NCBI GenBank assembly: GCA_016208975.1
Contig: JACQXA010000001.1
Coordinates: forward strand, 1-64,000
Direction: 5' to 3'
Length of the DNA stretch: 64,000 bases
From: Nitrospinota bacterium
GTDB taxonomy: Bacteria > Nitrospinota_A > UBA7883 > JACRLM01
This document shows positions 53,218 to 61,889 of the stretch, one piece after another; positions within the stretch are counted from its first letter, which is position 1; the number at the start of each line of letters is the position of its first letter. The notes under the pieces were generated by a model. The model had not been told where the DNA came from and ran no database searches. It was given only the letters and a program-made list of their open reading frames with translations. Made by a program: the position numbers and the translations under genes.

Positions 53218-55509
53218 TTACGCCTGGTTCTTCATCCCGAAATACTCGTTGAGCTTCTTCTCTATCTCACCGAGCAGGAATTTCAGTTCCACTATCTGGG
53301 CTCCGGCTTTGTCTATCACCCGTTCCTCTTCCTTCAACGCGCCCGCCTTGGCCTGCACGTCTTCGGCCAGAATGTTCAGGTCGTTCAACCTCTGCTCCAG
53401 CCGGGTGACGATGGCCAGCTTGGAAGACAGACGCTCCATCTTGGATTCTTCCTCGCTCATCATCTCGTTGATGCCGGATATGCGGGTGGTGATGGCCTTG
53501 AAGCTTTCCTTGTCCCGCTCCAGCGCCTCTTTCTGGGCATGGGCGTCCCGCAGGGATGCCTGGAGACCGGCCATCTGTTCGGCCATCTTCTTTATGTCCT
53601 CTTCCTTGCCCTTCAAAGTGGCTATGCGGTCATCTATGGAGGAGTAAACGGTACTCAGGTAAGACAGCTTCTTCTCCATATCCACTATACGCTCGTCCTG
53701 CTCACCCAGGTAGCGGACCCGCTCTTCCACTTCCGTTATTTTCCCGGCGATGGACTCCACCTTTTCCTTCACCACATCACTGTCTTTCACCAGGCGTTTG
53801 GCCTCGTCGATCTGCTCCTGGGCGCGGGTGAGGGCCGGGTTGATGGTCTGCTGGATGCTTTTCAGCTCTTCGAGTTTCTTGTAGCCCGCTTCCGCTTCGG
53901 ATATCTTGCCGTTTATTCCGTCCTCCACCTCGGACAGCCTGTCATACAGGTTTTTTAGCCTGGCTTCGGTGGCGTCCACGTTGGCCTTTTCCTTCGCCAG
54001 GCCCAGCAGACGTTCTTCTAGCGAACCGGTCATCTGGCTGAAACTTTCTATCCTGCGGTCCAGGGAATCCACCATTTCGGTTTTCCTGGTTACCTTGTCG
54101 ATCTTCAGGTTGGCGTCTTCGATGAGGTAATCCAGCCCGTCCAGCTTTTTCTCCAGCTTTTCGATAAGACCCCGCCGTTCCAGCTGGTTCTCCATTTTTA
54201 TGTCCAGGTTCAACACCATGTCGTTGAGGGAGTTTATTTTCCCTTCCACCTGCTCCACCATAATCTTGCGTTGGGCAAGCTCCTCCATGCGGCGGTTCAC
54301 GGTGTCGAACATGTCGCCGAGGCGGTTGACGTTGGTTTCGATCTCCTCGGCGACCTTGGCCTCCTGCCGGAACTTTGAAAGTTTCTCCTCCACCTGCCCG
54401 GCGGAGTCGAAAAACCGCTCCACGTTCTGCTGGGCGCCCTCCACCACCTTTAACTGATCCGACACCAGCTTAAGCTTTTCCTCAACGACGCCGGTAAGCT
54501 GGGTGTTAAGCTCGTTTACCTTGGTCTCCACCACCTTGGCCCGTTTCTCTTCCTCACGAAGACGCGTAAGGTTCATCTCCACATTGGCCGAAAGCCTGTC
54601 CAGGTCCGCCAGCCGTTCGCCGATCTTGCGCACCTGGTCTTCCCGGGAGAGCACGTTGCGCATCTCCACCCGGAGGGAGTTTATGTTCTGCAGGAATTCG
54701 GAAACCTCCCGCTGGGTCTCGGAAACAAGGCTCTTTTGTTGCGTCAGCTCGTCTATGGCGGTCTGCATGGAGTCCAGCGAGTTCTGGTTCCGTTTTACGT
54801 CGGCGTTAAGGCGCTCCACCGATTGTTTGTGGGAGGTGAGGGATTCCATCCTGGCGTCCATTTCACCAAGGGTTTTGCGCATGGAGTGGCTTTTATCCTC
54901 CGCCTGGGATAGAAGCTCCTTGAACTTGTCGATGCTTTCCATGCGGCTGGACACGGTTTCCAGCATGTTTTCCAGCCGGACTATGTTCTTTTCAGACTTG
55001 CGGACAAGCTTGTTCTCCTCGGCAAGGCGCTTGATGCGGGATTCCATGTCCCAAAACAGGACATTCAGCTTTCCGGCTTCCTCGTTGGCCCGCTCCACGA
55101 TGACCCTTTGGAGGGATAGAGCCTTTATTTTCGAGTTGATGTGCTCCACCAACCTGTTTACGGAGTCTATGTCCTTCTTATTCCGGTTCAGCTGATCCAT
55201 AACCTCTTCGGCTTTCTGAGCCGTCTCGCCGATGGAGGAGCCTACGCCACGGAACTCCGCAAGCTTCCGGTCCATATCGCTGGATATGGAGTCTATCCCC
55301 GCCAGTTTTTCCTCCACCCGGCGGAACACTTCCACCTTGTTTTCCAGAGGTTCAAGGTTCTTCGATATATATTCCACCAGAAGCTGGATGGTCTTGCGCT
55401 CTTTGGCCGCCTCGTCCAGAAATTCCCTGTAGGCCGCCATGCCAGCGCCTGACATGTTTTCTATATCCGCCCTGGCGGTATCGGATTCACTGCTGGTGTG
55501 GTCGCTCAT
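53218..55509 (-). CDS. Large coiled-coil protein, unrecognised
   Basis: A 763-residue protein made almost wholly of heptad-repeat helix from about residue 35 to 755. It is rich in Glu, Lys, Leu, Val and Met, with almost no Pro or Cys. No signal peptide, membrane span or enzyme motif is visible. Short units of the type ...RRMEELAQRKIMVEQVEGKI and DRRIESFSQMTGSLEERL recur at loosely 50-60-residue intervals. It resembles structural filament or SMC-hinge-less proteins only by composition. A strong AGGAGGAT site precedes the ATG. A TATAAT at 55589-55584 (reverse) is a possible -10. Confidence 0.75.
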   Translation of the reverse strand: MSDHTSSESDTARADIENMSGAGMAAYREFLDEAAKERKTIQLLVEYISKNLEPLENKVEVFRRVEEKLAGIDSISSDMDRKLAEFRGVGSSIGETAQKAEEVMDQLNRNKKDIDSVNRLVEHINSKIKALSLQRVIVERANEEAGKLNVLFWDMESRIKRLAEENKLVRKSEKNIVRLENMLETVSSRMESIDKFKELLSQAEDKSHSMRKTLGEMDARMESLTSHKQSVERLNADVKRNQNSLDSMQTAIDELTQQKSLVSETQREVSEFLQNINSLRVEMRNVLSREDQVRKIGERLADLDRLSANVEMNLTRLREEEKRAKVVETKVNELNTQLTGVVEEKLKLVSDQLKVVEGAQQNVERFFDSAGQVEEKLSKFRQEAKVAEEIETNVNRLGDMFDTVNRRMEELAQRKIMVEQVEGKINSLNDMVLNLDIKMENQLERRGLIEKLEKKLDGLDYLIEDANLKIDKVTRKTEMVDSLDRRIESFSQMTGSLEERLLGLAKEKANVDATEARLKNLYDRLSEVEDGINGKISEAEAGYKKLEELKSIQQTINPALTRAQEQIDEAKRLVKDSDVVKEKVESIAGKITEVEERVRYLGEQDERIVDMEKKLSYLSTVYSSIDDRIATLKGKEEDIKKMAEQMAGLQASLRDAHAQKEALERDKESFKAITTRISGINEMMSEEESKMERLSSKLAIVTRLEQRLNDLNILAEDVQAKAGALKEEERVIDKAGAQIVELKFLLGEIEKKLNEYFGMKNQA

Positions 55510-55583
55510 CGTTTAAAAGATCCTCCTGGATGCTGTGACGGGCGCCGGGATCCGGCGCAATAAAGTTAAGGATTTTCCCGGTG

Positions 55584-55589
55584 ATTATA
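55584..55589 (-). promoter_or_regulatory. -10 element for the coiled-coil gene
   Basis: TATAAT on the reverse strand lies about 75 nt before the ATG at 55509; the -35 region is poor. The rest of the 383-nt gap to the HU gene holds the palindrome TATAGCGCTATA and the HU promoter and nothing else recognisable. Confidence 0.4.
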
Positions 55590-55809
55590 CAGAAAAACGG
55601 TCATCCGCTGGGTTTGTTTTTTCAATTTGACCTCCGGCGCGCCTGGCCACGGAGGAATTACCGGCGCGGTCCTTACGTCACGCGGCGTTACGCCGTATAG
55701 CGCTATATCGCTTAATTGCTGGAACCCGAAAAGAACACGTGTTCCGAAAAACCGCGTCATCAGCGGGTGAAACGACGCTTGCGATGAATTAAAAAAACCA
55801 ACTTTTGTG

Positions 55810-55838
55810 TTGAACTGCTTATTAAACTCTGGTAAAAA
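55810..55838 (+). promoter_or_regulatory. Promoter of the HU gene
   Basis: TTGAAC (55810-55815) and TAAAAA (55833-55838), 17 bp apart, lie about 55 nt before the HU start. Confidence 0.5.
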
Positions 55839-55892
55839 TCACTAACCTTTAAGTTCCGATTAAGCTACAACGCATGAGAGGAGAACCGTTAG

Positions 55893-56186
55893 ATGGCTGG
55901 AAAAAAACCAATGACCAAGGGGCAAATCGCTGACAACATCGCCACCGCATCCGGCTTAACAAAGAAGCTGGCCGCCCAGATCCTGGACGGTTTGGCCGCT
56001 TTGGCCTACAAAGAGGCGAAAAATGGCTTCACCCTGCCGGGGTTGGGCAAACTGGTTCTGGTTCAGAGGAAAGCCCGCAAGGGTAGGAATCCGCAGACTG
56101 GCGAAGTAATAAAAATACCCGCGAAGAAGGTTGTTAAATTCCGCGTGGCCAAAGCCTGCAAAGACGCCGTACTGGGCTCCAAATAG
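55893..56186 (+). CDS. HU/IHF-family DNA-binding protein
   Basis: A 97-residue histone-like protein that bends DNA as a dimer. The helical N-terminal half (KPMTKGQIADNIATASGLTK) is followed by the beta-arm region KARKGRNPQTGEVIKIPAKK and KVVKFRVAK. The NPQTGE arm tip is typical, with the intercalating proline. The sequence fits HU slightly better than IHF, but the form is not certain. A GAGAGGAGAA ribosome-binding site precedes the ATG. Confidence 0.93.
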   Translation: MAGKKPMTKGQIADNIATASGLTKKLAAQILDGLAALAYKEAKNGFTLPGLGKLVLVQRKARKGRNPQTGEVIKIPAKKVVKFRVAKACKDAVLGSK

Positions 56187-56203
56187 GGGCTCTGATTTTC
56201 GTT

Positions 56204-56275
56204 AAACCGGCCCGGCGGAAAGGGTGTGGGGGAAAATACAAAAACCCGCGTTCCGCTGGCCGGTTTTTCTTTTTG
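56204..56275 (+). terminator. Terminator of the HU gene
   Basis: AAACCGGCCCGGCGGAA (56204-56220) pairs with TTCCGCTGGCCGGTTT (56251-56266), leaving a 30-nt loop. The stem is followed by a T-rich tail (TTTTTCTTTTT). Confidence 0.8.
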
Positions 56276-56386
56276 CCTAAAGCGGTTTAAGCGCCGCCAT
56301 GGCTAGCATTCACAAGGCGTTAAGGCCCCAAACCGCTAAAAAATGTTGGGCGGCCTTGGTGAGTTATGTTATCATCCAAACTTTGT

Positions 56387-56462
56387 GGGGCAGTAGCTCA
56401 GTTGGGAGAGCGCAGCGTTCGCAATGCTGAGGTCAGGGGTTCGATCCCCCTCTGCTCCACCA
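56387..56462 (+). tRNA. trnA: tRNA-Ala (anticodon CGC)
   Basis: A complete 76-nt cloverleaf. The acceptor GGGGCAG pairs with CTGCTCC and includes the G3:U70 wobble that defines alanine tRNAs. The anticodon loop is TTCGCAA (CGC, reading GCG). The T-loop is TTCGATC, the discriminator is A and CCA is encoded at 56460-56462. The efflux lipoprotein gene begins immediately after it. Confidence 0.97.
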
Positions 56463-56497
56463 ATTTTTCCAGCCATCCTACCGCTTTATTATTAAAG

Positions 56498-57937
56498 CTG
56501 TTCACACTTTTTCTATCGGTCTTGGTTTATTCCGGTTGCGCCGGCACAGGCTCTTATAAAAACCAGTCATCGCTTATAGATCCTCCTTCCGCGTCGAAAA
56601 CCATGGCAAATGCCGCAAAAGAAGGGGCGCTTACGCCTGGGCCGTGGCCGGGTATTGAGTGGTGGAGGGATTTTAACGACCCGGTTCTTGCAAAACTGGT
56701 TGAGGAATCCTTCAGTAATTCACCTGAAATGAAGCTGGCCCAGGCCAAGGCCCGATTTGCCGACGCGCAGGCGCGGCTTGCCGGAGCGGTGGATACTCCT
56801 GACGTTTCGATGAACGCTGAATCTTTCCGCCAGCGGATAAGCGACAACGGCTTGATACCGACCAGGTTTTTCCAAAATCCGAACACGCTGACGCAGGCAT
56901 CTTTAGCATTCAGCTACGAACTGGACATCTGGGGCCTTCACGCCTCCATCATAAAAAGCGCTTTAGGCGAGGCCGCGGCAGTTAAGGCCGAAACCTATAT
57001 GGCCAGACTGTTACTCTCGTTCGCCGTGGCCCAGGCGTACTTCGACCTATCATGGTTCCGGGAACGGCTGGAGCTTATGGGAATACTCCTTGCCAACAGT
57101 GAATCGTTGGAACGCCTTGCCGCTAAAAGGGTGGAGGGGGGATTGGATTCCATAACCTCCCTGCAAAAGGCGCGACTAGATCTGGAGCTAATGCGTTCCT
57201 CGGTAGCCGGGGCCAAACGTGACGCTGGCATGGCCGCCAACAAACTTGCCGCGTTAATGGGGCGCGGGCCGGACTATGCCATGTCCAGCGAAACGGCCAA
57301 ATCGCGGGATTTTGCCTCTCCCGCCGCGTTGCCGGATAACCTGATGACGGACATTCTCGCAAGAAGGCCGGACATCATCGCCGCGAAGTTGAGAGTGGTA
57401 ACGGCGGGGTATCGCGTGGACGCGGCCCGGGCGCTGTTTTACCCAAATGTGAACATCAGGGCGCTGGTGGGGCTTCAAAGCGTGGATATAGAAAAACTGT
57501 TCAATGCTGATAGCCATATGTATAACTTCGGTCCGGCAATCCACCTGCCCCTTTTCGACGGGGGCAGGCTTTCGGCCAATCTTGAATCCCGTGGCGTGGA
57601 ATGGGACATGGCCGTGGAAAAATACAACCTGACGGTGATTAACGCGGTAAAAGAAACGGCGGACTCGGTTATTTCAGTGGATGGCGCCGCAAAAAGGTTA
57701 GAGTCTGGAAAGATGGCGCTGGAAGCCGCGCAAGCCGGTTATGAGGCCATCCGGAAACGGCGCGAAGCGGGGCTGGACGATGCCATGGCGGAGATAAACG
57801 CCAGCGGTATGATGATTGTCCAGCGGTTAGAGTTGGCCACGGCCCGGCGTGAAAACCTTACAGCCAGGGTTTTGCTGATAAAATCACTGGGCGGAGGATA
57901 TATGAGTGATGAGTTGCTTGCGGGAAACACCAAATGA
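56498..57937 (+). CDS. Outer-membrane efflux lipoprotein (NodT/TolC family)
   Basis: A TolC-like outer-membrane channel of the lipoprotein (NodT/OprM) group, about 460-480 residues. The signal stretch KLFTLFLSVLVYSGCAG carries a lipobox cysteine. Family motifs follow: WWRDFNDPVLAKLVEESFSN near the start, then FSYELDIWGLHASIIK, and NLMTDILARRPDIIAAKLRV. It is the outer component for the EmrAB-type genes that follow (4-nt overlap, ATGA). The start is problematic: the frame is open back to an ATG at 56366, but that would translate the tRNA-Ala gene. Between the tRNA and the lipobox only a CTG (56498) and a TTG (56522) occur. CTG 56498 is used here as a placeholder. Confidence 0.85.
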   Translation: MFTLFLSVLVYSGCAGTGSYKNQSSLIDPPSASKTMANAAKEGALTPGPWPGIEWWRDFNDPVLAKLVEESFSNSPEMKLAQAKARFADAQARLAGAVDTPDVSMNAESFRQRISDNGLIPTRFFQNPNTLTQASLAFSYELDIWGLHASIIKSALGEAAAVKAETYMARLLLSFAVAQAYFDLSWFRERLELMGILLANSESLERLAAKRVEGGLDSITSLQKARLDLELMRSSVAGAKRDAGMAANKLAALMGRGPDYAMSSETAKSRDFASPAALPDNLMTDILARRPDIIAAKLRVVTAGYRVDAARALFYPNVNIRALVGLQSVDIEKLFNADSHMYNFGPAIHLPLFDGGRLSANLESRGVEWDMAVEKYNLTVINAVKETADSVISVDGAAKRLESGKMALEAAQAGYEAIRKRREAGLDDAMAEINASGMMIVQRLELATARRENLTARVLLIKSLGGGYMSDELLAGNTK

Positions 57938-59112
57938 ACGGCCCCGATACTAAAACAGAAGCGCCCCGGCAGGAAGCAAGCCCGAACCATAAAAGAAAGC
58001 GGATTATCTCGATTCTGCTGGCCGGGTTCGCGTTGGCGGGTGTGGCTTTCGGCGCTTATTGGCTGATTATAGGCCGTCATTACGCATATACCGACAATGC
58101 TTATGTGGCCGGGAATATCGTGCAGGTGGAGCCTCAGGCGGCGGGCACGGTGGTGGCAATATACGCCGATGAAACCGACATGGTGGAGAAGGGCCAACTG
58201 CTGATAAAGATTGGTGACGCCGACGCCTCTGTCGCATTGGACCAGGCCAAGGCCGAGCTGGCCCAGACTGTGCGAAAAACCCGTAAGCTTTTCGAGCAGG
58301 TGGAAGAATTAAAATCCGCTTTGGCGCTACGCAAGCTGGAGACAGAACGGCTGGCGGCGGAATACCAGCGCAGAAAAGAGCTGGTGGCGGACAGGGCTGT
58401 TTCGGAAGAAGATTACGGCCGGTCGAAGGCGGCTTGGGAAGAGGCAGTAAAAGCCGAAAAGGTGGCGGAAAAACAACTGGCCGGGGCGGTGGCGCTGGCG
58501 GGCGCCGGAAAACTGGAAATCCATCCGGATGTGCAGGGGGCCAAAGCCCGGGTTATGGCCGCTTATCTTAATCTTGCACGGTCGGAGATAAGGTCTCCGG
58601 TTACGGGGCATGTGGCCAAACGTAACGCCCAGCTGGGGGGCAGGATAGCGCCGGGGAAGCCTGTAATATCGGTGGTTCCGCTGGACCAGTTATGGGTGGA
58701 CGCCAATTTCAAAGAGACCCAACTGCACGACATCCGTGTTGGACAACAGGTGGAGATAACCTCCGACCTGCACGGGGATGGGGTGAAATACCATGGCAAG
58801 GTGATCAGCCTTGGCGCGGGCACGGGTAGCGTGTTTTCGATACTTCCCCCGCAAAACGCCACGGGCAACTGGATAAAAATAGTCCAGCGCGCCCCGGTGA
58901 GGATAAGCCTGGAGCCGGAAAGATTGAAGGAACATCCCCTAATATTGGGCCTTTCGTTGCAAGTTACCGTGGACACCCATGATCTGAGCGGAGCCCAGCT
59001 TGCGGGCCGCGCCAAGGAAGCGGGGAAATACGCCACCGATATCTATCAGCGCCAGTCCGATGGGGCGGCGGATATGATCAACGGTATAATCAGGGAAAAC
59101 CTGGCCCCGTAA
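57934..59112 (+). CDS. EmrA/HlyD-type membrane fusion protein
   Basis: A 392-residue periplasmic adaptor with an N-terminal span (IISILLAGFALAGVAFGAYW). The half-motif YAYTDNAYVAGNIVQVEPQ is diagnostic of EmrA. A long alpha-hairpin (about 100-200), a lipoyl half-domain (SPVTGHVAKRNAQLGGRI) and a beta-barrel (VDANFKETQLHDIRVGQ) follow. It joins the inner-membrane pump to the outer channel. The start overlaps the upstream stop by 4 nt. Confidence 0.93.
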   Translation: MNGPDTKTEAPRQEASPNHKRKRIISILLAGFALAGVAFGAYWLIIGRHYAYTDNAYVAGNIVQVEPQAAGTVVAIYADETDMVEKGQLLIKIGDADASVALDQAKAELAQTVRKTRKLFEQVEELKSALALRKLETERLAAEYQRRKELVADRAVSEEDYGRSKAAWEEAVKAEKVAEKQLAGAVALAGAGKLEIHPDVQGAKARVMAAYLNLARSEIRSPVTGHVAKRNAQLGGRIAPGKPVISVVPLDQLWVDANFKETQLHDIRVGQQVEITSDLHGDGVKYHGKVISLGAGTGSVFSILPPQNATGNWIKIVQRAPVRISLEPERLKEHPLILGLSLQVTVDTHDLSGAQLAGRAKEAGKYATDIYQRQSDGAADMINGIIRENLAP

Positions 59113-59133
59113 AAAACGGACACGCCTGAATTC

Positions 59134-60663
59134 ATGGAAAACGATTCGGCCAATCAACCCCTGACGGGCTCAAAGCTGGCCATCAGCACTGTGTCGCTGG
59201 CGCTGGCGGTGTTCATGAACGTTTTGGACACCACCATCACAAACGTTTCCATCCCCACCATCGCCGGGAACCTTTCGGTTAGCCCCAGCCAGGGTACGTG
59301 GACCATCACCTCTTACTCCGTGGCCATGGCCATCGTGGTGCCTCTTACAGGGTGGCTGGCAAGGTATTTTGGCGAGGTGCGCCTTTTCGTGGCCTGTACG
59401 GCGCTATTCAGCATGGCCTCGCTTGCTTGCGGGCTGGCGCCGGATTTTACGAGCCTGATAATATTGCGCTCCATCCAGGGGCTGGTGGCTGGCCCCATGA
59501 TACCCCTGTCGCAAAGCCTGCTTTTGCGTTGTTACCCGCCGGAGAAGAAAGGCATGGCGCTGGCGTTCTGGGCCATGACCACGGTGGTGGCCCCCATATT
59601 GGGCCCCATATTGGGAGGGTATATAACCGATAATATCGGCTGGCCCTGGATCTTCTACATCAACATACCCATTGGGCTCACGTCATCGTTTGTCACCTGG
59701 CAGATGCTTAAAAAGCGGGAATCCAAAACCTCGCGCAACCCCATAGACGTTACGGGCCTTATATTGCTCGTGGTGGGGGTGGGGTGTCTTCAGATTTTCC
59801 TGGACCGGGGGCATGAACTGGACTGGTTCAACTCCACCGAGGTGACGTTGCTGGCCATAGTCGCCGTGATTAGCTTATCGCTATTTTTAGCCTGGGAGTT
59901 GTTCGAGAAACACCCGGTGGTGGACCTGTCGTTGTTCCTGCTCCGAAACTATACGGTGGGAACGCTTGCGGTGGCTCTTGGTTACATGACGTTTTTCTCC
60001 GGGGTGGTGATATTCCCCCTGTGGTTGCAAACGCAGATGGGCTACACGGCCACCTGGGCGGGCCTTGCGGCGGCGCCCATCGGGATGCTAACGCTGATGC
60101 TTACCCCCATTGTGGGCGCGTCGCTCCACAAGGTGGACGTACGGGTGTTGAGCAGTTTCTCGTTTTTCGTGTTCGCCTTCACCTGTTTCTGGCAGGCCGG
60201 GTTCAATACCGACGCCACATTCTACGATGTGGCCCTGCCAAGGCTTGCGCAAGGGATAGCCATGTCCTGCTTTTTCGTGCCGGTAACGTCCATATCGCTT
60301 TCCGGCCTTACGCCGGACAGGATAGCGGCGGCGGCTGGGCTTACAAACTTCATGCGTATATTGGGCGGCAGTTTCGGCACTTCCATAAGCGTTACCTTTT
60401 GGGACGACCGGGCTATTTATCACCGGAGCGTGCTGGTGGAAAGCATCTCGCAGTCCAACCCATACGCCATGGCCCCGCTTGAAGTGGCGCAATCGAACGG
60501 CATGAGTTATGAGGGGGCGCTGGCGGTGTTTGAACGGATAATAGGCAAACAGGCGGCGACCCTGGCCACAAACGACATTTTTCTGCTTTCAGGCGTAATA
60601 TTCTCGTGCCTCATATTGTTTATATGGCTCTCCCGGGGGCCGTTCATGGTTGCGAGGAATTAG
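59134..60663 (+). CDS. EmrB/QacA-type drug/proton antiporter (DHA2, 14 spans)
   Basis: A 509-residue major facilitator protein with about 14 spans. LDTTITNVSIPTIAGNLSVS (motif D1) begins the membrane part, and motif C is seen as GPILGGYITDNIGWPWIF. It exports hydrophobic compounds using the proton gradient. With the two genes before it, it makes a full EmrAB-TolC-type system; the substrate cannot be told. It starts 21 nt after the adaptor gene. Confidence 0.94.
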   Translation: MENDSANQPLTGSKLAISTVSLALAVFMNVLDTTITNVSIPTIAGNLSVSPSQGTWTITSYSVAMAIVVPLTGWLARYFGEVRLFVACTALFSMASLACGLAPDFTSLIILRSIQGLVAGPMIPLSQSLLLRCYPPEKKGMALAFWAMTTVVAPILGPILGGYITDNIGWPWIFYINIPIGLTSSFVTWQMLKKRESKTSRNPIDVTGLILLVVGVGCLQIFLDRGHELDWFNSTEVTLLAIVAVISLSLFLAWELFEKHPVVDLSLFLLRNYTVGTLAVALGYMTFFSGVVIFPLWLQTQMGYTATWAGLAAAPIGMLTLMLTPIVGASLHKVDVRVLSSFSFFVFAFTCFWQAGFNTDATFYDVALPRLAQGIAMSCFFVPVTSISLSGLTPDRIAAAAGLTNFMRILGGSFGTSISVTFWDDRAIYHRSVLVESISQSNPYAMAPLEVAQSNGMSYEGALAVFERIIGKQAATLATNDIFLLSGVIFSCLILFIWLSRGPFMVARN

Positions 60664-60691
60664 GATTTTACATGCCTGGATGAAATCTTGT

Positions 60692-60721
60692 TTGGGCGCT
60701 GGACGGAATTTGAGTTAAAAT
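60692..60721 (+). promoter_or_regulatory. Possible sspB promoter
   Basis: TTGGGC (60692-60697) and TAAAAT (60716-60721), 18 bp apart, precede a 60-nt leader with a CCGGATCCGG hairpin. They are followed by an AAGAGG ribosome-binding site. Confidence 0.4.
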
Positions 60722-60784
60722 CTACTGCCTTTACCGCCCGGATCCGGGCGCAAGAAAACATAGCTGGCTTAAGAGGCTTTATTC

Positions 60785-61171
60785 TTGAACAAACTGCCTG
60801 TTTTTGAGTGGTTCTTCAGCATGGGCGACGTGCTGGTTAGCGTGAACACCGCCTTTGAAGGGGTGGTGGTGCCGCCGCACCTAAAGGGCAAGGAAAACGT
60901 GGATTTCATCATGGGTTCCGTTCCCACGCCAAACCTGGCGCCGGACGCCGAGGGTGTGACCGCCTCCATGAGGTTCGGCCCTTCGTTGCATACATGCCGT
61001 TTCCCCTGGGGCTCTGTCACACGCATGGCGTCCCCCGAGGCTGTCATCCAGTTCGCCAAGCCCCAACCACTTAAAGAAGTGGAGAGCGGGCCGGAGCCAA
61101 CAGAAGACACCGCCAAACCGGCCGGGAAAAAAGAGAAGAAGAGTAAAGGGCATTTGAGAGTGGTGAAGTAA
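60785..61171 (+). CDS. sspB: SspB-like ClpXP adaptor
   Basis: A 128-residue protein with the SspB fold sequence (FEWFFSMGDVLVSVNTAF, PPHLKGKENVDFIMG, ASMRFGPSLHTCRFPWGSV). A flexible Lys/Glu-rich tail ends exactly LRVVK. In E. coli SspB the C-terminal ALRVVK is the motif that docks on ClpX, so this ending strongly supports an adaptor role for ssrA-tagged proteins. The start is a TTG with AAGAGG eight bases upstream. Confidence 0.88.
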   Translation: MNKLPVFEWFFSMGDVLVSVNTAFEGVVVPPHLKGKENVDFIMGSVPTPNLAPDAEGVTASMRFGPSLHTCRFPWGSVTRMASPEAVIQFAKPQPLKEVESGPEPTEDTAKPAGKKEKKSKGHLRVVK

Positions 61172-61196
61172 CCGGCGGATGGAATTAACCAACGGT

Positions 61197-61679
61197 TCAA
61201 TTCATCAGTTTTATCGCTTCACCGGGGTGATCCGGTTTCCCGCCATCCTGTATCTGCTTAACTAACCGTTCCACGGCCATTTCCACTTCGCGGGTAATGG
61301 GGGCGCCAAGGCCCAAGTTCACCGCTTCCACGGCGTAAACACAAAGTTCCGGCGGCAATTTACCCAAAGTCCTCGCCAATTCAATGGTATCGGCAAGGCC
61401 GAAGGCGTGGGTGGAGACGAATGATATTTCGCGCGGCAAAGGCCCGGATTTGGCGTTAATGGAACGCACGGTACCGGCGGGTTTTTCGCTGATGGCGGCG
61501 TCGCAAATCAATACGGTGTCATAACCGGCCCAGGTCTCTATCATGGATGAAAGGTCGCCGCTGAAAAACGCCACATCAGTCCCGGCCAAACCCAGCCCGG
61601 CTATCCGCTGGGCTATTAGAAGGCCCGCGTAATCATCCCCGTTCATTTGGGAACCCACGCCTATTACCAGTGTCTTCAT
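61197..61679 (-). CDS. Hydrogenase maturation protease (HyaD/HybD/HycI family)
   Basis: A 160-residue nickel-dependent endopeptidase family member. It opens MKTLVIGVGSQMNGDDYAG, where family proteins have GxGN-xx-GDDGxG. The second metal aspartate lies in VLICDAAISEKPAGT, and a family His in THAFGLADTIELA. These proteases trim the large subunit of NiFe hydrogenases. No hydrogenase structural or hyp genes are in the window. It converges on sspB. Confidence 0.87.
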   Translation of the reverse strand: MKTLVIGVGSQMNGDDYAGLLIAQRIAGLGLAGTDVAFFSGDLSSMIETWAGYDTVLICDAAISEKPAGTVRSINAKSGPLPREISFVSTHAFGLADTIELARTLGKLPPELCVYAVEAVNLGLGAPITREVEMAVERLVKQIQDGGKPDHPGEAIKLMN

Positions 61680-61889
61680 GAAGTTGGGTTGATTTTACGG
61701 CTTTGGTACCGCGGAGCCATTTGTAAGATAACCCTCCAGGCCATATATTTATTGGTAGAAAGGTATCACATTCGCAGGCAATGGGCGCGTTGACAAAGGA
61801 AGTGGTTAAAAATCAATCCTCAACAATTCCCCACTTTGCGGCTTTGCCCTTTGGCGGGCGGGTTGATACCAGTTAAAAGGAGATCAATC

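Noticed and set aside
56366-56497. A protein start at the ATG before tRNA-Ala
   Set aside because: The peptide ([11 protein letters not shown]...) is the familiar artefact of translating a tRNA-Ala gene. It has no relation to efflux lipoproteins.
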